From the NCBI GenBank assembly GCA_028875575.1, contig JAPPDF010000043.1:1-57322 (forward strand): DNA of 57,322 nt. Reading direction: 5' to 3'. The position numbers were made by a program, and so were the translations under genes. The notes below the pieces were generated by a model. That model was given only the letters and a program-made list of their open reading frames with translations, did not search any database and was not told the DNA's origin. The stretch comes from Acidobacteriota bacterium. GTDB taxonomy: Bacteria > Acidobacteriota > Terriglobia > Versatilivoradales > Versatilivoraceae. Shown here in pieces: positions 8,912-16,936 of this stretch (position 1 is the stretch's first letter; each line of letters begins with the position of its first letter).

Positions 8912-9058
8912 ACATCGATGCACAGGATGCACAGGATTTTTTCAGCATTAGCTTCTTATTCCGGGAATCCGCAAAATCGCACCGGATCATCGCCTGAGCC
9001 GGCTTCTCGTGCAGGAAGCTCTCATCCTGTTAATCCTGTGCATCCTGTGCATCGATGT
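8912..9058. repeat. 147-bp element with perfect 27-bp inverted arms
   Basis: Bases 8912-8938 and 9032-9058 are exact reverse complements over 27 bp. Each arm is itself a near-tandem of GATGCACAG/GATGCACAG. The 93-bp centre has no open frame of interest. A related phrase, GATCCTGTTTATTCTGTC, occurs at 8612-8629. No transposase gene is present, so this looks like a REP/BIME or MITE relic. Confidence 0.8.
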
Positions 9059-9165
9059 TCAATCATCTTGTTCCCGACAGGCCATGAACTTCTCTTGTTT
9101 CACTCTCGGATGATCCGCCCACCAGAGCGGGGGTGGCACTTGTTTCTATTTCATGGAGGACCTCA

Positions 9166-10044
9166 ATGACCTCGTTCCCCTTGCCTCAACCCGATGCTGT
9201 CCAGCCGGTCAGGGCACTCACTCTCGAATACTACTCCGAAGGTCCGGTGATCGATTTGGAGGGCAACCTCTATTTTTCCCACGGAACTTCGATTTCCAGG
9301 ATGGCCCCCGGCGGCGAGCCCATGGTCTGGGCCACCTGTGCGGCCCCCAACGGCCACAAGATCCTGGCCAATGGAGAACACCTGGTCTGTGACGGCACGG
9401 AGCACGGTGTGCTGCGGTTCGATCCGGAGGGAGGCCGGCTGGGTCGGGCCGCCGGGGGACGCTGCCAGGACCTGGAGATCGACGGCCCCAACGACATCTG
9501 CCTGCACCCCGGAGAGGGGTTCTACTTCACTGACTGCCTGCCCGGGAAGGGCGCCGTCATCTTCGTGGACCTGGAGGGAAGGCAGACCGTGGTGGCCCGG
9601 GACATGGACACCCCCAACGGCATTGCGCTGTCGGCCGACGCTCGAAGCCTGTTCGTCTCCGAAAGCCTCCCCAACCGGGTGATCCTCATTCCCCTTGCCG
9701 GGCCGGGCCGGGCCGCGGGACCTCCCCGGGTCTTCGCCGACCTTCCCCGCCATCCCGACGGCGAAGAGGGTGGCAAGAATCTGCCGGACGGCATGGCCCT
9801 GGACCGGGACAAGCGTCTCTGGGTCGCCCACTACGGAATGGCGACGGTGCAGGTGCTGTCTCCCGAGGGACGGCTGCTGGCCAGCTACGACACCGGCATG
9901 CGCTGCACCAGCAACATCTGCTTCGCCGGCCCCGACCTGGCCACCGCCTTCGTCACCGGCGGCGACGGGGAACCCAGCCCCGGCGGCCTGGTTCGTCTGG
10001 ATGTGGGCGTTCCGGGATTGCCAATTCTTCCCGCCGGAAGGTAG
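9166..10044 (+). CDS. SMP-30/gluconolactonase/LRE-family protein
   Basis: A 292-residue six-bladed beta-propeller hydrolase of the SMP-30/gluconolactonase family. Signature stretches are GPVIDLEGNLYFS, DGPNDICLHPGEGFYFTD (metal-binding Asn/Asp region), TPNGIALSADARSLFVSES and LPDGMALDRDKRLWVAHYG, each giving one propeller strand with a conserved Asn or Asp. The start is set by GGAGGA five bases upstream; an upstream ATG at 9133 lacks a site. No signal peptide, so cytoplasmic. Probable role is hydrolysis of a sugar-acid lactone; the substrate is unknown and strictosidine-synthase-like activity cannot be excluded. Confidence 0.88.
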   Translation: MTSFPLPQPDAVQPVRALTLEYYSEGPVIDLEGNLYFSHGTSISRMAPGGEPMVWATCAAPNGHKILANGEHLVCDGTEHGVLRFDPEGGRLGRAAGGRCQDLEIDGPNDICLHPGEGFYFTDCLPGKGAVIFVDLEGRQTVVARDMDTPNGIALSADARSLFVSESLPNRVILIPLAGPGRAAGPPRVFADLPRHPDGEEGGKNLPDGMALDRDKRLWVAHYGMATVQVLSPEGRLLASYDTGMRCTSNICFAGPDLATAFVTGGDGEPSPGGLVRLDVGVPGLPILPAGR

Positions 10045-10179
10045 AGGAATTCAGTCGAAACAACATCGGCGGACGGGTCAAGTATTGTGAGGTCAGGATT
10101 TTCGATTGTTGATTGCAGATTTGAGGCAGAATCGATCGTCCTTGCTCCCCAATCAGATATCAAGAATCATCAGAGCCTT

Positions 10180-10296
10180 TTGCAAATTTCGGCAGGGGGA
10201 CGTTTGCCGGGAATGGCCACAAAAGACACAAATCCCAATTTATGACTTTTGTGCTTTTTGTGGCTAGACATCATTTTTCACCAGGTCGCACCCGAT
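10180..10296 (+). mobile_element. MITE-like element, 3'-truncated copy
   Basis: It begins TTGCAAATTTCGGCAGGGGGA, proceeds through GGGAATGGCCACAAAAG and TTGTGCTTTTTGTGGCTAGA and breaks off right after GTCGCACCCGAT, about 117 bp into the 180-bp element. The pilin promoter begins 22 bp beyond the break. The rest of 10045-10399 has no gene. Confidence 0.8.
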
Positions 10297-10318
10297 GCGG
10301 TATTGGACGAATCGACAA

Positions 10319-10346
10319 TTGACAGCACCGGAGGCGATGGTAGTCT
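10319..10346 (+). promoter_or_regulatory. Putative pilin promoter
   Basis: A perfect -35 TTGACA at 10319-10324 is followed after 16 bp by TAGTCT (10341-10346), preceded by TGG as an extended -10. This would give a leader of about 50 nt before the pilin start. The -10 match is weak. Confidence 0.4.
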
Positions 10347-10399
10347 GTAAGACTCAGACGAAAAACAACGATTTCAGGAAGGCACGTCCAGAGGGCACG

Positions 10400-10834
10400 A
10401 TGCGCAAGGGATTTTCTTTAATCGAGTTGCTGATCGTGGTGGCGATTATCCTGATCATCGCCGCCATAGCGGTCCCGAACCTCCTCAGGGCGAGGCGTTC
10501 GGCCAACGAAGCCTCCGCTACCGCTTCCATGAGAACGATCGGTACCGGCCAGCTCATGTACCGGTCCACCCACGGCACCTTCACCAACCTGGCGGGTCTG
10601 GCGGAGGACGGCGTGATCCCCTCCGATCTGGGATCGGGGACCAAGAGCGGCTACAAATTCACCAGCGAACCGGGCGACAACCCGGCTCAGCAGTTCACCG
10701 TAACCGGGGTTCCCGAAATCGCCGAAGGGGCCACCGCTACCGGAACCAGGACCTTCTTTACCGACGAAACGCAGGTGATCCGGTTCGCCATCGGATCCGA
10801 AGCCAACGCTGCCAGTACGCCTGTCGGGAATTAG
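10400..10834 (+). CDS. Type IV pilin PilA-like (prepilin)
   Basis: A 144-residue prepilin. The leader peptide is MRKG followed by FSLIELLIVV: cleavage after Gly4 by prepilin peptidase and N-methylation of Phe5 are expected, and Glu9 of the motif (fifth residue of the mature pilin) is present. The hydrophobic alpha-helix runs to about residue 25 and continues as NLLRARRSANEASATASMRTI, a wording typical of acidobacterial major pilins. The C-terminal domain has no disulfide-forming cysteines. The ATG at 10400 is chosen because AGAGGG lies six bases upstream and because the motif must be N-terminal. It is a lone gene; the assembly machinery is not in this window. A GspG-type pseudopilin is less likely. 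Confidence 0.92.
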   Translation: MRKGFSLIELLIVVAIILIIAAIAVPNLLRARRSANEASATASMRTIGTGQLMYRSTHGTFTNLAGLAEDGVIPSDLGSGTKSGYKFTSEPGDNPAQQFTVTGVPEIAEGATATGTRTFFTDETQVIRFAIGSEANAASTPVGN

Positions 10835-10904
10835 CGAACAGCGGCCAGCGGCCCACGCATCAGCCTTCTACCCGCTTCTTGGACGCCGTCTCCATGGGGG
10901 AATG

Positions 10905-11272
10905 ATGGGCAGGTCTGTAAGCCGAATTCTGTTCCCTCGTAGAGGGCAACGGTCATTCCTCTAGCCCGGGAGTTGCCTCCCGGATCCAGCATTCTACCCG
11001 GATGTCAAGCGGCGCGGGTCACGCCTCCATCCCTATTTGAACTTGCTCCATGTGGGGTTTGCCAGGCATGCCCGTTGCCGGGCACCCGGTGCGCTCTTAC
11101 CGCACCATTTCACCCTTACCCCTTGCGGGGCGGTATCTTTTCTGTTGCACTTTCCGTACCCATGGAGAAACTCCATGAGCCCCCCGTATTACGGGGCACA
11201 CTGCCCTGTGGAGTTCGGACTTTCCTCCCGCCCAATGCGCTGGCATTGAACCGGCGACCGTTCGACCTGCCC
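10905..11272 (-). ncRNA. rnpB: RNase P RNA, bacterial class A
   Basis: On the minus strand the sequence contains the conserved GGAGGAAAGTCCGAACTCC, CACAGGGCAGTGTGCC, AGTGCAACAGAAA, GTAAGGGTGAAA, GGTGCGGTAAGAGCGCACC and the 3' landmark AATTCGGCTTACAGACC. The ends are set by the P1 helix: GGGCAGGTC (11272-11264) pairs exactly with GACCTGCCC (10915-10907). The length of about 368 nt and the layout match type A RNase P RNA, the catalytic subunit for tRNA 5' maturation. It converges on the pilin gene. I saw no canonical terminator below 10905. Confidence 0.96.
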
Positions 11273-11278
11273 GACGGC

Positions 11279-11284
11279 ATTTTA
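11279..11284 (-). promoter_or_regulatory. -10 box of the rnpB promoter
   Basis: Minus-strand TAAAAT ends six bases before the first base of helix P1, so it fits a -10 box that sets the RNase P RNA 5' end at 11272. A matching -35 is poor (GCGACC, 17 bp upstream). Confidence 0.55.
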
Positions 11285-11795
11285 GCCCGCATTTCCCCCC
11301 AGGTCGCTACCGAAACCATCAGAGACTGTTTATTTTCAGCAGCATATTGGTCCTGTCTTGTGGTCAATCGGAAACAGACTGCGTTGGGCATGCCCCGGCG
11401 TGTCCTATTCCCTCCAGCGGGAACACGCTCTCCCGACCGAAGCGACCGCTTTGCTCTTCGCTCGCAAGCGCGCGCTGGAGAAAATCCGGTACCTTGATCA
11501 TGTTCGCTTATCCGAAACAAACGAAAAAGAGTAATCCACTAAGTTACACGAAGGAATACCAAGGGCAACGAAGGGATTTTCAAATCGGGATTCAAGGAGA
11601 CCATCCAGCCACTTCGGTTGCACTGACTCTTCCTTGAAGGGTAATCGTGACGAAAGCGGCTCCCACGACGTCGTGATATCAATGTCACGATATCGCAGCA
11701 GCGTTCGGGTGCCGTTGGTCATTGAATCAGGCCCATCCCAATCCCTGTTCAATCGTGTCCATTGGTGGTTCTTCTTCAAGAAGGCGCTGGCCGGA
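11285..11795. other. Gene-free intergenic region
   Basis: No gene is supported here. The stretch 11525-11580 contains the CACGAAGGAATACC wording found at repeat borders elsewhere, and 11748-11778 is a degraded copy of repeat B (TCGTGTCCATTGGTGGTTC). An imperfect duplication of CACGATATC is seen near 11675-11695. A frame reading MKKNHQWTRLNRDW on the minus strand derives from the repeat and is not considered a gene. Confidence 0.6.
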
Positions 11796-12833
11796 TCAAT
11801 CGAGCCCGGCAGCGGAATCAGGCCAGGGAGGCGAACCCTCTCCGCTCCAGTCCAGCGGCAGCAGGGACTGTCGCCACAGTCCCGGCTCCAGCAGCGGCCC
11901 GGCCGAGGGAGGCTTTCTCCCGAGTTGGTGCCGGTCGCACAACCGGCGGATGAGATCGGAAATCCGCTTGCGATAGATCTTCAGTCTGCCCTGTGGCGGC
12001 CCGTAGAGATCCCGGTAGACCGGCACCAGCTCCGGAAATTGCTCCCGCAGAAAGGGCACCCAGACTTTCTCGATGGAGGAGGTGACAAACAGGACCCTGG
12101 CAGCCAGATAGACTGCGCCCCGGCGCTTGACGCCGCGTACCAGGGCTTCCAGGTCTGCCGGTCGGTCGGTAATCCGGGGAAGCACCGGCATGACCAGCAC
12201 CCCTGTGCTCATACCCACCCTTGACAGCTCCTCGAGGGCGAGTAGCCTCCGCCGGGGTGTAGCCGCCCGTGGTTCCAAGGCTCTGGCCAATTGGGTGGAG
12301 AGGGTTGTGAGAGTGATATTGAGGTGCACCTCATTGCGGGAGGCAATTTCCTTCCACAATTCCAGGTCCCGCAGGACCAGGTCGGACTTGGTGGTCAGTG
12401 ATATCCGGAGCCCGCGCCACTCGGCCAGCCTCTCCAGAATCGCCCGGGTCAGCTTGAAGCGCCTTTCAGCCGGCTGATAGGGATCGGTGGCGGTGCCAAT
12501 GGCAATGGGCCGGTCTCGCAGCCGGGCCGACAACAGGTCCTTCTCCAGAACGGCATCCCCGTTACGCTTGGCATAGATCTCGGACTCGAACTGGCCTGCC
12601 TCCTCCCGGCCCATGTATTCGTGAGTATAGCGAGCGTAACAGTACTTGCAGCCGAACTCGCAGCCCCGGTAGGGATTGATGGTCCAGTAGAACGGCATTT
12701 CCGGATTCGAGCAACGGTTCAGCACCGATTTGACCTCGATGGACATATAGCGTGCACGCCGCTTGCGCACCAATTGGGTGCTCTCCGCCGCCAGCCGGGC
12801 GATCCCCACCAGTTTTCCGGGCTCCTTGAGCAT
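11796..12833 (-). CDS. SplB-like radical SAM protein (Rv2578c family)
   Basis: A 345-residue radical SAM protein. The [4Fe-4S]-binding CxxxCxxC cysteines are C58, C62 and C65 in CEFGCKYCYAR, preceded by FYWTINPYRG, a context typical of the Rv2578c/SplB-like subgroup rather than true spore photoproduct lyase. Further family marks are AIGTATDPYQPAERR, LTTKSDLVLRD and VLVMPVLPRITD. The reaction is unknown. The ATG at 12833 is chosen because a TTGACA/-10 pair places transcription start on that codon; an upstream extension to 12920 would contain the promoter. The gene stands alone, with repeat material on both sides. Confidence 0.85.
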   Translation of the reverse strand: MLKEPGKLVGIARLAAESTQLVRKRRARYMSIEVKSVLNRCSNPEMPFYWTINPYRGCEFGCKYCYARYTHEYMGREEAGQFESEIYAKRNGDAVLEKDLLSARLRDRPIAIGTATDPYQPAERRFKLTRAILERLAEWRGLRISLTTKSDLVLRDLELWKEIASRNEVHLNITLTTLSTQLARALEPRAATPRRRLLALEELSRVGMSTGVLVMPVLPRITDRPADLEALVRGVKRRGAVYLAARVLFVTSSIEKVWVPFLREQFPELVPVYRDLYGPPQGRLKIYRKRISDLIRRLCDRHQLGRKPPSAGPLLEPGLWRQSLLPLDWSGEGSPPWPDSAAGLD

Positions 12834-12839
12834 AGCTAT

Positions 12840-12868
12840 ATATTCGCTTTTTATTCGCCCTTTGTCAA
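12840..12868 (-). promoter_or_regulatory. Putative leaderless promoter of the radical SAM gene
   Basis: Minus strand: TTGACA (12868-12863), 17-bp spacer, GAATAT (12845-12840), then six bases and the ATG. Transcription would begin at the start codon; no Shine-Dalgarno exists upstream of the ATG. The -10 is a 3/6 match, and an overlapping TATATA with 20-bp spacing is the alternative. Confidence 0.5.
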
Positions 12869-13039
12869 GTTTTGTTGAATCCTGCAGCCAAGAAGAAATG
12901 AGTGATCCACCCAGGAACACGAAGGACTACCAGGGGGCACTAGGGAGTTGGTGGAGGCTGGGGAGGGAAACGCCAAGGATCGGGAAGGGGATCCAAGAAG
13001 AGCACAAAGGAGTCAAGAGAGTTATTCACGAGGGGTAAA

Positions 13040-13097
13040 GACGAACCACGAATGGACACGAATGAACACCAATGAACGGATTGATGGGTTGAGCCTC
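13040..13097 (+). repeat. Repeat B, copy 2
   Basis: GACGAACCACGAATGG through ATTGATGGGTTGAGCC, lying directly against the left terminus of the full MITE at 13098. Inverted copies are at 2327-2384 and 49318-49359, in each case next to a MITE terminus. Confidence 0.75.
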
Positions 13098-13277
13098 TTG
13101 CAAAATTCGGGAGCGGGACGTTTATCGGGAATGGCCACAAAAGGCACAAAAACACCATTTGTGCCTTTTGTGCTTTTTGTGGTTAGGCAGCATTCTCACC
13201 AGGTCGCACCCGATATCGAAAAAGGCAGAACCTCGAGTTTGCCGGCAAGACGACCTGTCCCGCTACGAATTTTGCAA
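13098..13277 (+). mobile_element. MITE-like 180-bp element, full-length reference copy
   Basis: It begins TTGCAAAATTCGGGAGCGGG and ends with the reverse complement, CCCGCTACGAATTTTGCAA, giving terminal inverted repeats of about 20 bp. Inside, CACAAAAGGCACAAA is followed by an exact reverse complement TTTGTGCCTTTTGTG after about 8 nt, a 15-bp hairpin. It encodes nothing. Full copies of the same 180-bp length sit at 8642-8821, 49138-49317 and 55662-55841; truncated ones at 2251-2326 and 10180-10296. It is a non-autonomous element; the mobilising transposase is not in the window. Confidence 0.88.
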
Positions 13278-13339
13278 GAAGCTTGAATTGTCAATTGGAG
13301 GGGAAACCGATATCTAGGAGGTTCCCCACGAAGGACACG

Positions 13340-13440
13340 AAGGGATACCGAAGTAACAAAGTTGAAGAAGCATTTTGGTGTCTCTTGTGGTTGAAGGCAG
13401 TCCATCTGTATTGGTGTCTATTCGTGTTCATTTGTGGTTC
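13340..13440 (+). repeat. Repeat C, copy 2
   Basis: Starts AAGGGATACCGAAGTAAC and ends TTCATTTGTGGTTC; it is the inverted partner of 2149-2250. Together with repeat B and the MITE it makes the composite order B-MITE-C, found in opposite orientation at 2.1-2.4 kb. The gap 12834-13590 otherwise has no gene. Confidence 0.75.
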
Positions 13441-13552
13441 TTTATTGCGGGTTTCTCCTAACGAATAGTCCAGTGTTTCGCCTCGAATGGCCCCCGCGGC
13501 GAGGCGGAGGCCCGACCAGTCCCATTTCGGACATGGCCTGGGACGAGCCCGG

Positions 13553-13581
13553 TTTACAGTATTGGCGATCTGGGCTAATCT
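13553..13581 (+). promoter_or_regulatory. Putative thiD promoter
   Basis: TTTACA (13553-13558), 17-bp spacer, TAATCT (13576-13581), then nine bases to the ATG at 13591. No Shine-Dalgarno is visible in GTCCGGGCC, so the transcript is leaderless or nearly so. Confidence 0.45.
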
Positions 13582-13590
13582 GTCCGGGCC

Positions 13591-14424
13591 ATGCCCTTCC
13601 TGAAAGCCCTGACCATTGCCGGCTCGGACTCGAGCGGCGGAGCCGGGATCCAGGCGGACCTGAAAACCTTTGCCGCGCTGGGGATTTACGGCACGTCTGC
13701 CATTACCGCGGTGACGGCTCAGAACGCCCTGCGGATCGATGCCCTGACCTGTCTTCCGGTGAGCCTGGTGGTCTCGCAAATCCGGTCAGTGCTATCCCAT
13801 ATCGGAGCCGAGGCCATCAAGACCGGGATGCTGGGCGGTCCCGAGATCATTCAGGGCATAGCCTCGTCTCTGAGCCGCTACCCCTCCATTCCGCTGGTAG
13901 TGGACCCGGTCATGGCAGCCACCAGCGGCAGCGCACTTCTTCAGAAGAGCTCGCTGGAGGTCCTGCGCCACAGGATGTTGCCCCTGGCACGGATTGTCAC
14001 TCCCAATCTGCCGGAAGCCGAGGCGCTGGTCGGAAGCCGATTGCGGGATGAATCCGACTGCATCCGCGCCGCCCGGGAAATCCATGGGATGGGTCCGGGT
14101 TGGGTCGTCCTGAAAGGCGGCCATCGGCGGGATGTCGGATCCGGTCATGCCGGCGCCCGGGAGGTGGTCGACCTGGTCTACGACGGCAGCGAGATACACA
14201 GAGTCGCCGGACCTTATCTCCACGGAGGCCCCAAGCAGGGCACCGGATGCACCTATTCGGCGGCCATCGCGGCCTTCCTGGCCAAGGGGCACCCGGAACT
14301 GGAAGCGGTGCACGCGGCCCGGGAGTATTTGAGCGGGACCTGGCGGTCTTCCGGCGAGTCCGGTCAAGCCGGAGGCCCACTGCACCATTTCCACGAATTC
14401 TGGCTGAAGTCCGGCGATGGTTAG
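13591..14424 (+). CDS. thiD: Hydroxymethylpyrimidine/phosphomethylpyrimidine kinase ThiD
   Basis: A 277-residue ribokinase-fold kinase that phosphorylates HMP and HMP-P in thiamine pyrophosphate synthesis. Family marks are [20 protein letters not shown] at the N-terminus, [47 protein letters not shown] and the ATP/catalytic motif [12 protein letters not shown]. Length is normal, with a short C-terminal extension after the kinase core. No other thiamine gene and no TPP riboswitch are seen next to it. It converges on adk. Confidence 0.95.
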   Translation: MPFLKALTIAGSDSSGGAGIQADLKTFAALGIYGTSAITAVTAQNALRIDALTCLPVSLVVSQIRSVLSHIGAEAIKTGMLGGPEIIQGIASSLSRYPSIPLVVDPVMAATSGSALLQKSSLEVLRHRMLPLARIVTPNLPEAEALVGSRLRDESDCIRAAREIHGMGPGWVVLKGGHRRDVGSGHAGAREVVDLVYDGSEIHRVAGPYLHGGPKQGTGCTYSAAIAAFLAKGHPELEAVHAAREYLSGTWRSSGESGQAGGPLHHFHEFWLKSGDG

Positions 14425-14436
14425 GGGTTAGTTGTT

Positions 14437-14595
14437 AGTGGAGAGTGGAGGGTGAAGAGTGGAGAGTTGTCCGTGAAGAGCTTCGGGACCAAGCAAGCGG
14501 CGGTGAGCTGATTGCAACCTATTGGGGAGTGCGCCGAGATCTACAACAGCCTTATACGATTCGATTCAAATAACTATCCACTAGTCACTGATCAC
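14437..14595 (+). repeat. Dispersed repeat F, copy 1
   Basis: Starts with AGTGGAGAGTGGAGGGTGAA and ends with ACTAGTCACTGATCAC, filling the gap between the convergent thiD and adk genes. Related copies are at 17666-17804 and, inverted, 30187-30379. The centre reads like a short protein remnant (REELRDQASGGELIATYWG) comparable with the centres of the other copies. Confidence 0.55.
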
Positions 14596-15213
14596 TCAGA
14601 CGGCTTCCGCCGTCTGCCCCAGGCTGCCCAGCAGTTGATCCAGGACCGAGCCGATGCTGCCGGAGGCATTGACCGTTATCAGCATCCCCCGCTGGCGGTA
14701 GTGGCTGAGAATGGGTTCGATCTCCAGGAGATATCCCCGAAAACGGCCCTGGACGACCTCAGGGCGGTCGTCGTCGCGGCGCTTCGTTTGGACCCCGGCG
14801 GGAGGGCGATTGCTGTTCAGGTTGTAGGTCCGTCCCTCGGCGTCCACCACCCGGCCGGCCACACGTGACAACACGCCTTCCTCGGTGATCTCGAAGAGAA
14901 CCACTGCCGACAAGCTCAGGAGGGCGTCCAATGCCTTGGCCTGAATCAGGGTGCGGGGATAGCCGTCCAGAATATGTCCTTGATCGCCGTTTCGGCTGAC
15001 GTAGGCCCTGAACAGGTCCAGGACGATGGGTTCGGGGACCAGCTTGCCCGCTTTCAGATGGGTTTCGGTCTTCTTTCCCAGTTCCGTTCCCTTGCCCACT
15101 TCCATTCTGAGCATTTCCCCGAGAGAAAAGTGCTTGAGACCGAAATGGGCGGCCAGGAGCTTGGACTGGGTTCCCTTGCCGCATCCCGGCGGGCCGAGTA
15201 CAGCTACATTCAT
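14596..15213 (-). CDS. adk: Adenylate kinase
   Basis: A 205-residue nucleoside monophosphate kinase, ATP + AMP to 2 ADP. The P-loop GPPGCGKGTQ is at residues 7-16, the AMP-site region has SLGEMLR and GKLVPEPIVLDL, and DGYPRT replaces the usual DGFPRT. The lid (about 116-155, GRVVDAEGRTYNL to RRDDDRPEVVQGRF) lacks the four zinc-binding cysteines of Gram-positive enzymes. Length is slightly short of the usual 214. The ATG has AGAGGT about nine bases upstream. Not in the common secY-adk ribosomal operon; here it is a single gene. Confidence 0.93.
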   Translation of the reverse strand: MNVAVLGPPGCGKGTQSKLLAAHFGLKHFSLGEMLRMEVGKGTELGKKTETHLKAGKLVPEPIVLDLFRAYVSRNGDQGHILDGYPRTLIQAKALDALLSLSAVVLFEITEEGVLSRVAGRVVDAEGRTYNLNSNRPPAGVQTKRRDDDRPEVVQGRFRGYLLEIEPILSHYRQRGMLITVNASGSIGSVLDQLLGSLGQTAEAV

Positions 15214-15445
15214 CGTCGGTGACCTCTAACGTTCAGCCGAGTGGCGGACTGGATGTGGCCAGGCACAGACCCCCAAGGCCGCTCGACCAAGCGCTCAGTT
15301 TATCCCAAGCGGCCTCTATTCCGGAACCCTTTTCCCTGCGCCGGACCGCTCGCACCTCAGGGGGTGAGTTGCTCTGCTGAGCGGAGCGATTCTTCCGGCG
15401 TGAGTGCGCAGACGGAGGGGGCCGACCGTCATTCCCGTATTGAAC

Positions 15446-15474
15446 TTGACAGCCGTTCAGGCGACAGCCACAAT
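15446..15474 (+). promoter_or_regulatory. Putative promoter of the GT4-ABC gene group
   Basis: Perfect TTGACA at 15446-15451, 17-bp spacer, CACAAT at 15469-15474 (4/6). A start near 15481 would leave a leader of about 70 nt before the GT4 gene. The remainder of the 336-bp divergent region 15214-15549 shows nothing I can name. Confidence 0.5.
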
Positions 15475-15549
15475 CGCCTCGTCTTCAGTGAAGACCGATG
15501 TGCACCGAGTGCTTGACGGCAACTCCCCGGCATCGGACCAATTGAATTC

Positions 15550-16848
15550 GTGAAGATCCTCTCGATCACCGCAGGTGCAGCCGGCATGTATTGCGGCAGC
15601 TGCCTGAGAGACAATTCCCTGGCCGCGGAATTGACGCAGCTGGGGCACGATGTAACCCTCCTGCCCATCTATACCCCTACCCTGACCGATGAACCCAACG
15701 TGAGTCAGAGCCGGGTGTTCTTCGGTGGACTGAGCGTCTATCTCCAGCAGCTCTACCCCCTTTTTCGGAAAACTCCGTGGCTCCTCGACAGGGTCTGGGA
15801 TTCCCGACCCGTGTTGAATTTCTTCTCGGGACTGGGGGTCAAGACCGATCCCCGCCAACTGGGAGCCCTGACCCTTTCCATGCTGCAGGGGGAGTCCGGC
15901 TATCAAAAAAAGGAGCTGCTCAAGCTGATCTCCTGGCTGCGGCAGCAGCCTCCGCCCGATGTCATCGTTCTGCCCAACTCCCTTCTGATCGGACTGGCCG
16001 AACCTCTTCGGGCGGCGCTTCGACGACCGGTGTGCTGCACCCTCCAGGGAGAAGACCTGTTTCTCAAGGAACTACCGGAACCCTACCGCAGCCAGGCCCT
16101 GGAATCGATACGGCGACAGGTCCGATGGGTGGACGGATTCGCCCCGGTGAGCCGGTACTGCGCCGGCATCATGCAGGAGCTGTTGGGGATCGAACCGGAC
16201 CGAATGCACCTGATACCGCTGGGAGTCCGGTCCGGGGATTATGGAAACCGGCGCTCGCCACGGTCAGAGACCTTCCGTGTCGGCTACCTTTCCAGAATCG
16301 CTCCGGAGAAGGGTTTGCACGAGCTGTGCCGGGCCTACCGGCGCCTGAAGCAGCTAGAGGATGTCGGTCCGACCCGGCTGGACGTGGCCGGTTACCTGGG
16401 GCCCGAACACCGCACCTATCTGCAACAGATCCGCAAGCAGTTCCGCCAATGGGGGCTGGAACGGGAATTCTGCTATCATGGCTCTCTGGATCGCCCGGCC
16501 AAATTGCGTTTCCTGGAAAACCTGGACGTGCTCTCGGTGCCGGCCACCCACGACGAGCACAAGGGGATACCCATCCTGGAAGCCATGGCCAGCGGCATTC
16601 CGGTGGTGCAACCCCGGCGTGGCGCCTTCACCGAGATGATCGAGAAGACTTCGGGGGGACTGCTCACCGACCCGGACCAGGAACACAGCCTGGCGGAAGG
16701 GCTCCATGCCGTCTACCGGGATCCAGGTCTGGCCGAGCGCCTGGCCCAAAACGGCCGGCAGGGAGTGCAGGATCACTACAGCCTGCCCCGCATGGCTGTA
16801 GCGGCGGTGGAGGCCTACCGCGCCATCGTGCAGAGAGCTTCCTCGTAG
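15550..16848 (+). CDS. GT4-family glycosyltransferase
   Basis: A 432-residue GT-B glycosyltransferase. The N-terminal Rossmann half opens with SITAGAAGMYCGSCLRDN, a wording typical of a GT4 subgroup in Acidobacteria and Planctomycetes, then LGHDVTLLPIYTP. The nucleotide-sugar half carries GYLSRIAPEKGLHELC, FLENLDVLSVPATHDEHKG and the EX7E-type motif PILEAMASGIPVVQPRRGAFTE. The start is GTG; there is no obvious ribosome site. Followed after 88 bp by an ABC ATPase and a giant permease on the same strand, an arrangement suggesting export or envelope glycan work. The sugar and acceptor are unknown. Confidence 0.9.
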   Translation: MKILSITAGAAGMYCGSCLRDNSLAAELTQLGHDVTLLPIYTPTLTDEPNVSQSRVFFGGLSVYLQQLYPLFRKTPWLLDRVWDSRPVLNFFSGLGVKTDPRQLGALTLSMLQGESGYQKKELLKLISWLRQQPPPDVIVLPNSLLIGLAEPLRAALRRPVCCTLQGEDLFLKELPEPYRSQALESIRRQVRWVDGFAPVSRYCAGIMQELLGIEPDRMHLIPLGVRSGDYGNRRSPRSETFRVGYLSRIAPEKGLHELCRAYRRLKQLEDVGPTRLDVAGYLGPEHRTYLQQIRKQFRQWGLEREFCYHGSLDRPAKLRFLENLDVLSVPATHDEHKGIPILEAMASGIPVVQPRRGAFTEMIEKTSGGLLTDPDQEHSLAEGLHAVYRDPGLAERLAQNGRQGVQDHYSLPRMAVAAVEAYRAIVQRASS

Positions 16849-16936
16849 GCATCGGGGACAATCCACCGACCCACTGCCTTCCTGCCTCTTCTCATGTCGG
16901 CGGCCTGCTCTCGTGCGAGCCCTGTCTACCTGACCC

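Noticed and set aside
10295-10399. Upstream extension of the pilin gene
   Set aside because: Prepilin leaders must place MRKG-F near the N-terminus, and the upstream 35 codons overlap the putative promoter and the truncated MITE.
10835-10904. A rho-independent terminator for pilin or rnpB
   Set aside because: Only a short GGCC-AGC-GGCC pairing is seen, without a T-run.
11498-11779. Minus-strand frame beginning MKKNHQWTRLNRDW
   Set aside because: The N-terminus is a translation of repeat B (NHEWTRMNTN-type peptides also arise at 2261-2521 and 12940-13158). No domain or ribosome site is seen.
13434-13590. Coding region upstream of thiD on the plus strand
   Set aside because: The frame runs across repeat C and the thiD promoter and is out of phase with thiD; no domain was seen.
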